From: Homalodisca vitripennis
Taxonomy: Eukaryota; Arthropoda; Insecta; Hemiptera; Cicadellidae
Reading direction: 5' to 3'
NCBI RefSeq assembly: GCF_021130785.1
Contig: NC_060213.1
Span: 112,507,501-112,571,500 of the forward strand
Length of the DNA: 64,000 nucleotides
Shown here: positions 23,928-34,100 of the stretch, one piece after another
Numbering within the stretch: position 1 is the first letter of the stretch
Layout of the letters: each line of letters starts with the position of its first letter
Program-made: the position numbers and the translations under genes
Notes under the pieces: model-generated
Databases searched by the model: none
Told to the model about the DNA's origin: nothing
The model's input: only the letters and a program-made list of their open reading frames with translations

Positions 23928-24080
23928 CATGTACGAGCCAGAGGTAGAAATAACAATAACCCCAATGTAAAGTAATTCCAGTGGGACATCAGATAAGTTT
24001 GTTTAGAAATATTGTACGTGCTCCTATGGGCAGTAATTTCTGGGGGTTTGACAGCAATATCCGAGATACTGTAATAAGTT
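23626..24080 (+). pseudogene. P-element/THAP9-like transposase fragment interrupted by a TA microsatellite
   Basis: Open from about 23626 with KLENVNFDTNLLVNYINYL, then LTYMFSQNQLELFY, the P-family box normally read as (Y)xLSQDHLELFF. Directly after ELFY comes a TA run (23872-23924), and after it RGRNNNNPNVK then FQW, matching the RGGxNNNPxxxQF block that follows in P-like transposases. The TA tract therefore expanded within the gene. Further stops make it dead. Confidence 0.7.
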
Positions 24081-24711
24081 TCTATGAACCTGTGCATTAA
24101 TTAATAGGAAGAAGTTGAGAAAACTGGATAATTTAATTAAATCTGTTACTCAGTAAGTGTAATGCAAACATCTTAATATAGAGAAAATATATTGTACTAC
24201 ATATGTGGTATATTGCCAGAAATATTCGAAAGGAAATCGATTGTGAAGAATGTAAAATTGTTTTTTTTTTTTATTTCATTTAAGCCTCAGCGTTAGCTAT
24301 GCCTTCTTCTAAGTGCACTGTTAAAAAAAAAAAATAAAAGTACAAAGTACATGATTGGACCTCCCCGGGATTTGTAAAATTGTTCTCAGTACAAATTTTC
24401 ATTGCGGGCATATGTTTGGATATGTTGTCTCAGGAGTGATTTTAACCGTGAACGCACGCCTAATGTGCATTTACTTTAAACGATAGATCCTCTAAGGTCA
24501 ATTTTGTTTTATTATACAACTAACAGGACACCTTTGTGCAAGTTTTATATACGAAAAACGATGTATATTTTGAGAACGATTGCTTTTTAATACTTAATTT
24601 TATAGATTATTTTAATTATTGGAAGCGCCTTCTGCCTGAGAACTGCAACATTTATGCACAAAGAGACGATAACTTCACGGTCTGGACGACAAAGTGACGC
24701 TTCACGGTGTT

Positions 24712-24757
<46 letters not shown>

Positions 24758-24885
24758 TATAAATAGGAACCAACTTTATAACATGTTGATATTTGTTGGT
24801 TTTGTTTTGTTAGTGTTTTGTTAACCAAGTTGTGCGCTGTTGAAAAGCTTATTTTCAAGTCTGTTAAGTGTGAATCTTTTTAAAA
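24081..24885. other. Spacer with a 39-base T run
   Basis: No gene. A T tract at 24714-24752 lies 130 bases before the BED-finger open frame, perhaps an antisense poly(A) tail of a retroelement. Confidence 0.4.
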
Positions 24886-25328
24886 ATGCCGGGCAAGTAC
24901 CGATTTCAAGATAATTGGGCGGCGACCCATGGTTGGAATTTGTGGCTGAGGAAAGGGAAAGATATATATGAGGGGTTTTGTTCCTTTTGTAATAAAAACA
25001 TAGACATTTCTGTAGCAGGGGTATTTGCCCTGAAAACCCATGTCAACAGTAAAAGGCACTCAGATTTTCAAAGACAACTTACTAGTGGAAAACAAATTAC
25101 TCTACACTCTTTAAAATCTGAAACACGGGTAAGTAGTACCTCATGAGTCAGTAGGCCTGGTTCTGATGGGGTAGGGTACGATAAGCGGACCCGGTTTTTT
25201 ATATTGAAGAATGTAATCATCGATACCTAATATTCCCATCTCAAATCCTAGACTATCAATCGATATAAAAGTATCTATAGTCATCAATAACAATCGTATG
25301 TTTTAAATTAAAATATGAATTAAATATT

Positions 25329-25905
25329 TAGGGTTGGGTACGACAAGCGGACCGGTTTTTGTATATCGAAATTGGCAAACGATATTACTTAATCATAACC
25401 AATCGATACTGATTAATTATTTTGAATAATTAACTTAAATAATCTATATCAACAGCTGTAAACACTTTAAAATTATACATGTAAGGTAATATTTTAATTT
25501 TACATAAGTAAAATTTGGTTATTAAACATGGCAGTCAATTTTAGAAAAATAAACGACATTTCTTTGAAAGATGATGTTTTTAAGACATGTGTTAACACGT
25601 GTTTTTCGTGGCTTCATGTTGGATTCGTACCGAAAACCCCATTATGTGAAATTTGTGGGAAAGAAACAACTGTAACTGTGAGAAGAACAAATATGGTCGT
25701 TTTCAGTTTTCCTAATTATGGTTATAATAATTTGTTTGGCTACTGTAAATATTAAATTCACACTTTAATGTAAAACGTATGATTGTTATTGAGGGCTATA
25801 GATACTTTTATATTGATTGATAGTCTAGGATTTGAGATGCGAATATTATGTATCGATGGTTACATTCTTCGATATAAAAAACCGGGTCCGCTTATAGTAC
25901 CCTAC
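25329..25905 (+). mobile_element. Inner copy E1 of the same TIR element
   Basis: Ends GGGTTGGGTACGACAAGCGG at left and CCGCTTATAGTACCCTACC at right, about 575 bp. AATATTTA is repeated at 25321-25328 and just after the right end. It lies in the opposite orientation to the outer copy. It is a short non-autonomous derivative that keeps the transposase N-terminus. Confidence 0.75.
25528..25755 (+). pseudogene. Truncated transposase N-terminus in E1
   Basis: 75 codons from ATG at 25528: VNFRKINDISLKDD, then CFSWLHVGFVPKTPLCEICG, KETTVTVR. The helix followed by C-x2-C-G and an Arg-rich strand recalls the zinc-ribbon start of IS1595/Merlin or MULE transposases. The second half of the ribbon and the catalytic core are absent. 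The outer copy encodes a 70-residue homologue (CEICGKETT-TLR), so the segment stayed similar in two copies. Confidence 0.6.
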
Positions 25906-26457
25906 CTAATATTTACAGTGTTCAAACAAATTATTATAACCAAAATTAAGAAAACTGAAGACTACCATATTTGATCCTCTCAGAGTTACAGTCGTTTCTT
26001 TCCCACAAATTTCACCTAAGGGGTTTTTCTGTACGAGTACAACATGTTGAAGCCACGAGAAACATGTCTTATCATCCTTCAAAGCAATGTCGTGTAGTTT
26101 TCTAAAATTGACTTTCATTTTTAATAATAAAAAAATTGAATTTCACTTATGTAAAATTGAAATATTACCCTACGTGTATTATTCGAAAGTGTTTACAGCT
26201 GTTGGATATGGATTATCTAAGTTAATTTTTAAAAATAATTAATCAGTATTAATTGATTATATCGATGGTTATGATTGAGTAATATCGTTTGCCAATTTCG
26301 ATATAACAAACCAGGTCCACTTCGTACCCTAACCCTGATGGTAACAGTAGCATGTTGGTTGATAGTTGTAGACCTAGCATTAGTGGAGATACTATTTTCA
26401 TAGGCTTATGTAATTCTGACTCTTTCTCTTTGAATTGAAAAATCAATAATTATTTAC

Positions 26458-27214
26458 GATACTTTGGCATTATACCGACCACACCCAGACATGAATCGTT
26501 ATTTGACATTTTGCTTCTACTGATTACTAGATTAGCGTAGAACAATATTTCGTCAATATAAAACAGGAATTGTCTTATCGCAAACCCCTCCCCATCCTCA
26601 GACAGAGGTCAAAGTCGAGCGGTCTAGTAGATAAAGTGATTGCAGAGTCACACCACCTGTTCAGCTGATGCGTCGCTTTGTTGTACTTCCGTGTTTTACC
26701 CCTTCATTTCTCCAAACACAAAAATTAAAAATTCAACAAAAACAAACATTACCAAACAAAAACTAAACTCTTCGTTGAAAAAAAAAACACAAAACTTGTT
26801 TTTATTTTTGATCACACTCAAAATGTGAGTGCCTCCGGCCTTCAGCGCGGGCTTCGACAGCCCACGCTGATGTCAACGAAAGAAATACCTTCCCTCGAGA
26901 TAGTACCTATCAGTAAATATCAAATTCTAGAGGGGCTGATCAGAAATATAAATTGAATTGTAATGGAAAGGCAAATTATGTACTGTGCAAAAAACTTAAA
27001 TAATCATGTGATGCCGCGCGGCCTGCCGTAATCAGGATTCTCGAGAAAGATAAGATAACAGCGACAACTATACCGATCACAATACCTGGAAATGCTTTTT
27101 GATTGATGGAATGTTAGTTCTGTTACTCAACTACATCGTTTTATAACGTTATAGGTTCATTGAAAAAAGTTTGTGTTCTTCATACTGGTGTGGTCGGTAT
27201 AATCCCAAAGTACC
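26458..27214. mobile_element. Non-autonomous DNA transposon, copy 1 (8-bp duplication)
   Basis: Left end GATACTTTGGCATTATACCG, right end CGGTATAATCCCAAAGTACC, giving terminal inverted repeats of about 28 bp. Flanked by TTATTTAC on both sides (26450-26457, 27215-27222). No coding sequence is recognised inside. 8-bp duplications fit hAT or P superfamilies; the ends are not recognised. Confidence 0.85.
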
Positions 27215-27242
27215 TTATTTACTTTAGCCACTTAAAAATTTC

Positions 27243-27775
27243 TGTCACAATTCCAACTTTACGTAAGAAAATAAATGTATAGGATACTAGTACAATAGAT
27301 ACAAAAGCCTAAATAATAACAGAAATTACAAAGGAACGCCCCTGACCATCGATTTTTGAAATTTTAGTTTAGAAATTAGGTTAGGAAGACTATATTTCAA
27401 ATATTCGAACAATCTAGGGGACTGGGGGGAATCAGGGTTTTCTCTTTAACAAGCTAAATTCGAGCCCAAATCATGTGAGAAAGGCTGAACTGAAATGCCC
27501 CAGTGCGGGTGAAAGGCGCCACCGAAGCCCACACTACTGGCAAATAAAGAAAAACATCCTCGAATAGTATCTAAATTTGAGCTCAGATCATGTGAGTGCC
27601 CCTTTACACTAAAAAGCTACACTGAAATGCCCCTGACCATTAGTGTTAAAAGTTCAAACATTGTTGGCCAAGTGCGTTTCTGTTGTAATTTCTGTTATTA
27701 TTTAGGCTTTGCTATCTTTTATATCCATTGTGTTAGTATCCTATACATATATTTTCTTAAAGTTGAAATTTTAGC
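27243..27775. mobile_element. Foldback/MITE-like element
   Basis: About 85-bp arms. Left arm text AAAATAAATGTATAGGATAC and AAAGCCTAAATAATAACAG recurs in reverse complement at 27675-27775. The centre contains two imperfect copies of a segment with GAGC-CA-ATCATGTGAG and CTGAAATGCCCC. Ends and duplications are not defined. Confidence 0.6.
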
Positions 27776-27861
27776 AAAAAGTGTGAAGTGGATATAGTAA
27801 ATAATTATCGAAAAATCTGTTAAATGCTGTGGTTTATCTAGTTTTCTATTACAAGATTTTT

Positions 27862-27970
27862 GTACTTGCTTTGGGAGTACATAAAGGCCTACACTTTAAT
27901 TGGACTGATATAGAGTAGATTAGCATGGCCCTTCGCAATGATTACACAGATCGTAACGCTTTCTACATTT
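27862..27970 (+). pseudogene. U6 snRNA pseudogene (5' part of a U6-LINE chimera)
   Basis: Full-length but diverged copy of the spliceosomal U6 RNA. GTACTTGCTTTGGGAGTACAT matches the 5' stem-loop. AGATTAGCATGGCCCTTCGC keeps the AGC catalytic triad region. ATTACACAGATCGTAACGCT and TTCTACATTT cover the 3' end. ACAGAGA, which pairs with the 5' splice site, has become ATAGAGT, so it is unlikely to function. No U6 promoter (PSE/TATA) is seen upstream; the preceding bases are a target-site duplicate. Confidence 0.88.
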
Positions 27971-29476
27971 ATTGTCCTTTATTGCCTTACAGAGTATCAT
28001 TTTCTTGAAGAACATTTTTGTTCGGGATATTTGGAGCTCCCTTTAATCTGAAGGGGTAGTCATCTAACCTTTAACCCTGGAATTGGCGGTCATATTTCTC
28101 TCAGTGGCGGAGTGTTTTTAGTACTTCATACATTGCCTTATATTTATTTTATTATTACATGTTTACTATAAAGTACCTATGTCATATTATATATTTTTGT
28201 ATTCAGCTTTGTTCAAGGAACATTTTTCACATAATATAATTAAAACAAAAAAAATATCCTTACTCTACCTCTTCATGAAAAAATATTATTTTAGAAAAAA
28301 AGAAAAGTTAGTTCAAAGTTTTTGATTTGTAAAATTATTGTTGTTAGTGATATGCAAAATCCAAAATATAAAAAAGAAAGAGCATTTAATTCTGAGTAAA
28401 AATAAAGCAACCCGTAGTTTATAAGGTATTTATTTTTACGTGTGGTAAACGATACAAAAATCATACACTGACATTCGAAAGTGCTACTTACCAACAAAAG
28501 TAAGAACTTCAAAGTTCACTTGGATTTGTACAATCTTGTAACTATTAGTTCATATAAATTTTCTATATTTTTATTTTTTATTATATATTTTTTTGATTAT
28601 GTTCTGATTTAATGTCTAAATCGGAATCCTCATTGTTGCCTATTTCAAGTTCAACTAGTCATGTCGAATGTAACTTAAACGATCGCGGAAAATACGATCC
28701 ATTACGTAAACATGCACAAAAAATTGACTATTATTGTGTCATATGCACAACCATCATTACAACGAACTCAAACAAACAATAAACCAGATAGAACACCATG
28801 CAGCTGACAAAATAACAATAGCTGAATGAACCAGTTGACTCATCGCTGCGTGCGCAATTAGCGCGGTACGTGGGAGAATGTAAACAAACAGTTCAGAGAT
28901 TATAAAACGTATGGACGTGTAACAAAAACGAGAAAATTATTTATTAGTGTATTATTTACGTAAATTGAACCTTCCTCTTTCGATTGGTATCAATACCGAT
29001 ACTCTTTGGTCGTGTTTTAAGTACGTAATATTTAGAAATAAAAGACATATTAAAATGCTCGATAACGGGCGCTGCCGTCTAGGATGCGATTAAAAACGCC
29101 CAATATCGGGCGTTTACCAGTTCCAGGGTTAACCTTCGTTTGGGTGCCATGTCATGGTGGAAGATCTGGAAACGAGTTGGCAGATAAAATCAGCTAAAGA
29201 AGCATTTCAACTTCAGCCTTTCCCTTTACAGATGGCGGCATCACATATCATCCATGTGTTGAAAGCAATATTAAAAACTAGATGGTGTTAGCCTATTCTA
29301 CAATAACGAAGCTAAGTTCAATTAAAGACAGTATTATACAATGGGATATAGCATCCTGGCAGAGCCGTTACAAGGGCTGCTTCCAGGGCCATCCATTGTG
29401 TTAAAAGGACATTGTATTTTCTTTAAATATAAGAAAGCTCCTTGAATTTTATGTTAGTAGTAATATGCAATTAAAA
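27971..29476 (+). mobile_element. LINE 3' fragment fused to U6, with RNase H domain
   Basis: Starts directly after U6. The frame reads FIALQSI, FVRDIWSSL, then, across the inserted TTAA element (28071-29132), LTFVWVPCHGGRSGNELADK, the last RNase H block of I/R1/Jockey-superfamily LINEs. A short decayed remainder ends in ATTAAAA at about 29476. AAGATTTTT occurs just before U6 (27853-27861) and just after the LINE end (29477-29485), so U6 and LINE were inserted together. Confidence 0.8.
28071..29132. mobile_element. TTAA-flanked piggyBac-like non-autonomous element (copy 1)
   Basis: TTAA at both ends, with inverted termini CCCTGGAATTGG and CCAGTTCCAGGG. On the - strand a C-terminal remnant DFCIVYHT recalls the piggyBac cysteine-rich end. 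Next to the right terminus lies the palindrome ACGCCCAATATCGGGCGT. Length 1.06 kb. Removing it restores the LINE RNase H text around it. Confidence 0.75.
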
Positions 29477-29485
29477 AAGATTTTT

Positions 29486-30241
29486 GCGTAAATAACAACT
29501 TTGTTATTCATATACCTCTTTCTAATTCTTTAAACAGATTATATTCTAGAAATTGGTGAAGTTGTACACAAATTAGTGACACTACTAAACTTCAAATACA
29601 TCATTATTCGCTGTAGTAGAAGTTCTGATTAGTTGCTTTATTTTATGCTAGCAATGTCTCCCCTCAGTTCTACTTGTTTTTCATCCATCCTTAATTCGAA
29701 GGTCTGTGAGATGTGGATTTGTCTTAGAATTTCTTAAAAGCTCATAGAAAAATTATAATTTCATAAAAAATGCATTTCATGGCTTTTTTACACAAAGTAT
29801 TTTTTTATATCTGACGATGTTTTATGAGGTTTTTGCATGGAACAATAAAACTAATTGGTTATATTCTATGCTCATATCTGTGTATGTTACTGATTTGTAT
29901 GAATTTCCAGTGATCCCAACTACTAAAGTTGCAATAAATAGAAGAAAATAAAATTCAGCTCTGCTTAATACGTTATGCTGTTCGTTGACATATAAAATTT
30001 CATATAATCCTTAATTGTTTTATTTGTAAATGACTTCATTGTTTGCACAAAGTGTTAATGATATATGTAAAGATTATCTTTTGTTCGTAAATGGAACATT
30101 TTACTTACTTTCCTCTTATCTTATCACCTCGTCGTACAATGACATCTTTTCCAGTATGTGCTTGCATTTTTGATTAATGATTTATGGATTTCTAGTTTTA
30201 TTAGTTTCCAAATCATTCCATTTCCAATTAAAAAATATAAT
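29486..30241. other. Spacer, nothing seen
   Basis: AT-rich DNA between the U6-LINE insertion and the next TIR element. No gene or repeat recognised. Confidence 0.5.
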
Positions 30242-30933
30242 GGTACTTTGGGATTATACCGACCACACCAGTATGAAGAACACAAAAATATAAATTTATA
30301 GAAACAAACATGATAGAACGGAAAAACAACTCTTTAATTACAAAATTACGTCAATCAACAAGCATTTCCAGGTATTGTGATCGGTATTTTTGTTGCTGTT
30401 ATCTTTCTCGAGAATCCCGATTACGGCAGGCCGCGCGGCATCACATGATTATTTAAGTTTTTTGCATGGTACATAATTGCCTTTCAGTTTATATTTCTGA
30501 TCAGCCCCTCTAGAATTTGATATTTTACTGATAAGTACTATCTCGAGGGATGTTTTTCTTTCGTTGACACATCAGCGTGGGCTGCCAAAGCCCTCCCTGA
30601 TGACCGGAGGCACTCGCTTTTTGGGTGGCGGAGTGTAATCAAGAATAAAAACAAGTTTTGTGTGTTTTTTCAATAAATAGTTTAGTTTTTGTTTGGTAAT
30701 GTTTTGTTTTTGTTGAATTTTTGTGTTTGGAGAAATGTAGGAGACTGCAATCACGTTATCTACTAGACCGTTCGACTTTGACCTCTGTCTGAGGATGGGG
30801 AGGGGTTTGCGATAAGACAATTCCTGTTTTATATTGACGAAATATTGTTTCTACGCTAATCTAGTAATCACTAGAAGCAAAATGTTAAATAACGATTCAT
30901 GTCTGGGTGTGGTCGGTATAATCCCAAAGTACC
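30242..30933. mobile_element. Non-autonomous DNA transposon, copy 2 (8-bp duplication, inverted to copy 1)
   Basis: Intact termini GGTACTTTGGGATTATACCG and its complement, flanked by AATATAAT (30234-30241 and 30934-30941). Internal text, including CAGGCCGCGCGGCATCACAT and CTATCTCGAGGGATG, matches copy 1 in reverse orientation. No transposase seen. Confidence 0.88.
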
Positions 30934-31038
30934 AATATAATTTATTACATATAGGTCTTTAAATATCTGTTGTTAAACTAAAATATATTATTTGTGTATT
31001 AAATATTTGTATCAATTCCAGAATATTGTTTGTTTAAG

Positions 31039-31143
31039 GTGCAACAGTTTAGAAGTGGGCAACAGTTTGGAAGGGAAAAATGGGCATCAAGGAGGCCTGC
31101 AAAGAGAAATTTTCTCAAGAACGCTTTACAAAGAGAACGAAAT
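31039..31143 (+). CDS. EEP gene, first visible exon
   Basis: 35 codons, VQQFRSGQQFGREKW then RRPAKRNFLKNALQRERN, basic and Gln-rich, ending before GTAAGT. The start is uncertain: TTTAAG at 31038 is used here, but CCAG at 31021 would add AATATTGTTTGTTTAAG in the same frame. No start Met is visible, so an upstream exon must exist. Confidence 0.65.
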
Positions 31144-34100
31144 GTAAGTGGATAGAATCTTATAAATAGTGACGATTCAGTTCAGCTAGAAAGAGTTGTA
31201 TAGTTAAAATTGTCAAAGTTATTTGTGTTTAATGTTAAATTATATTTAAATAAGCAAAACTAAACAGTAATAGTAATTATAGATAGTGTAAAAATGTGGC
31301 CTAGAAATTTTTACTAGGCACAGTATTTTATTGTATCCACATTGCATTGCTGCAACCTCTCTTGACTGAGTACTTTGAAAAAAATGGGTGTTTCTAACGA
31401 GTCAGTATTCAGTACTGTTTCATTGTAGTTTTCTTACAGTGTGGCATACACAACAAAACAAAAAAGGAATAAAAAAAATCATCTGCATTTGTGTCTGTCC
31501 ATCTCTCTAGTTTTAAGTGTTCAGACACCTTTTTATTTATCTTCTTTTTCTGAACACTCTTCTTTGTATTTTCTATTAGTTTCTTCAGCAATATGAGCTA
31601 CAAAGTCATAATCAAATAATAAATGGAATACACTAATTTCTCTTGTCTCCTTTTGCTCTAAATCTAAGTAAAGTCCAGAGTTTGAAGCATCAAGATTAAC
31701 ATTTTTTTGGATGAAAATCATTATTATGTTTCCATGTGCATTCAGAATAAATATCGAGGCTACTTGCAGGTTGAGAAACTGGTAGAGCATGTTCTAATTC
31801 AATGTCACTCATCTGTGCCGGGAATAACATCTGTCAAATTGGTTGACTCATGGTCGATGCTCATTACATCATAATCACCATCAGAATTGTCAAATAACCG
31901 AATGAAAAACTACATGGTCACTACTTGCTATTCGATTACTTTCATTATAGTCGTAAATCAAATGTCTTATCTCTTCGCTGCAAATGTGTCTATCTACATC
32001 ATCGGCCATTTGCTTAACAGTTAGACACTATGAAAGTGTGAATCAAATCTAAATCAGAAGATGTATATAGCTACAAAAACAACACCACAATGAAATGCTT
32101 GTAGCTGACTAAGTGGCTATGCGGCAGATGCATGCATATGACGACTGTGACCCAGTGGTTACAGCAAAAAGGCGGTAAAGTCTGATAACAAAAGCAGTAT
32201 TCCTTCTGATAAAAGCAGCCAACGAGACTGGTTCAGGATTTTGTCATTAAGTGGAGAAACTGGACAAAGTTACCTAATTTTCAACATGCAACATCAGCTT
32301 TGTTTTCATGAAAACAAATTTTAACACAATTAAACATCATATAACGTCCTTACTCCGCAAACAGAGGTCATATGAAGTCCTTACTCCCCAAACAGAGGTC
32401 GTATGACGTCCTTACTCCCCAAACAGAGGTCGTATGACGTCCTTACTCCCCAAACAGAGGTCATATGAAGTCCTTACTCCCCAAACAGAGGTCGTATGAC
32501 GTCCTTACTCCCCAAACAGAGGTTGTATGACGTCCTTACTCCCCAAACAGAGGTCATATGACGTCCTTACTCATTTTGTGCAGTTTTCATGCACTCCTTA
32601 AAGAGATCAGAAACATTGTAATAATCTATTGGAGAATGTTGGAAAAGCAAAATAATAGGCATTTATTTAGTTGAGATGTTAAATATTAAGTGAAAAATAT
32701 GAAGACAAATGGCTTGTTATTAATTGGTTAATCATAAAATCTATGTAGCTGTTATCCACTGTCCACTACTTGGGTATGGTCGGATACAAAAATATCTATG
32801 GATTGAAAAGTGGGGATCTTGTAGATTGTATTAGTTGTTGGGATACCAGTGTAGTTTAACACCATCACTCATCAGCCTAAAAGTTATAATTTTCAATAAT
32901 TACTGATCTTATAATTTAACTTATGCTTTTAGAGTTGAAGCTTGCGATTTAAGTTTTTAATATTTGTTTGTTGTCCAGACAAAAGTTCCGGTAGTTCCAG
33001 ACATAAAGAGAAGTGCCAATGAGGTAAGTAACTGTTCTTATTCTAGGTCTAAGATGACATGTTGTTACTTCTTATCAGTGGTGTAAAAACAGCTTCAATC
33101 CAAAGTTTTAGTCAGATCTAAAGTCTATGTCTTGACTAGTAATACATTTTTACCAGTTCAAACTCTAATACTTAAAAATAAAGGGTGGTATATATTTATT
33201 ACACACAAAAACTCAAACAATAAAATGGATTGGAAATGGATTGATATATAAATGAATATTTTTATTTACCACAATATTAAGTTTTGTAACAGCAAAATGT
33301 GAGAAAACTCAATTATAAAAAAAACAATGGTACACATTATACATTGCAAAAACCATAAGATTTACATTTTACAAAAAAACAGTGAATGTACTTACGAGTT
33401 GTTATGGAAATAAATGCACATGCTAGGAAGTGTACGCTTCATGTGTGCATGAAGAGTCATCATTAGTCAAAATATTAAAAATATTATTGTTACTTTTTTA
33501 ATTAATATATTTTTTATCTGAAAGGTAGAACTAGCGAGAGAGAGAAAAGACAATACATAACCCCATCCACACATACCCATCCACATTCACATGCACATTA
33601 AACAAAAAACACAATCACACACAAATACCCTTACCACAGACCTAATAATAAAACATGCATTTTCTACAGACAAGAATACCAGATCTCGCTCATATACACA
33701 CATCAAACTTTGTATTACTATAAAATAAAATATTAATTTATGCCTCTGTGAAATAATACAAAATTAAAGAGACTTTGAACTCATACAGATACACAAGCAA
33801 TCCCCACTATATATTGTAATTCAGTCACATTTCTTAATGTAGTACTAAAAATGTATGTTAAAATCTTTAATGATTAATTATCTTGTATTGTAAAAAATTG
33901 TTCAACTTCAATATATGAAAAAGTTAAAAGCCATTTCTTTATCAAATTATTTTGCTTCTTTACTGATTTTCAATTATTAATGAACGTTGTCCAGTGATTG
34001 CAGAATTTAGGCTCCAAATAAACAAAACTTTTTTGCAACAATGAATTTCTAGCCCTAACAAGTCTCAATATCCATATCTGTCTGGTAATGTGCGTCCGAG

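Larger units (their letters stand above)
25170..26334. mobile_element. Self-nested TIR element (outer copy E2)
   Basis: Ends GGTAGGGTACGATAAGCGGA at left and its near-complement at right, flanked by CTGATGG at 25163-25169 and 26335-26341. It is split by an inverted copy of itself (25329-25905). Its right half carries, on the - strand, a 70-residue open frame (26118-25906) homologous to that of the inner copy. The N-terminal CEICG-type motif and 7-9 bp target duplications suggest Merlin (IS1595-like) or MULE; I cannot decide. Confidence 0.75.
24886..26455 (+). pseudogene. BED-type zinc-finger transposase N-terminus, split by an inserted element
   Basis: ATG at 24886. Text FQDNWAATHGWNLWLRKG, then FCSFCNKNIDIS, then ALKTHVNSKRHSDFQ forms a C2H2 finger (C-x2-C, H-x4-H) like those at the N-terminus of hAT relatives of the KIAA1586 type. 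The hAT remnant at 17367-18233 belongs to a similar family. After a TGA near 25144 the same frame reads SRPGSDG, then the inserted element 25170-26334, and resumes as NSSMLVDSCRPSISGDT to a TGA near 26438. GTAAGT overlaps the end of the finger exon (25130), so a spliced origin is also possible. Confidence 0.7.

Noticed and set aside
26820..26880. tRNA-like GC-rich stem
   Set aside because: It is part of the TIR element, repeated in copy 2, and lacks tRNA boxes A and B in the right spacing.
27862..27970. Functional U6 snRNA gene
   Set aside because: ACAGAGA is mutated, no upstream promoter elements are seen, and a target duplication begins one base before the RNA start.
32345..32573. Possible CRISPR-like array
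   Set aside because: The repeat is head-to-tail with no unique spacers, and the DNA is clearly eukaryotic.
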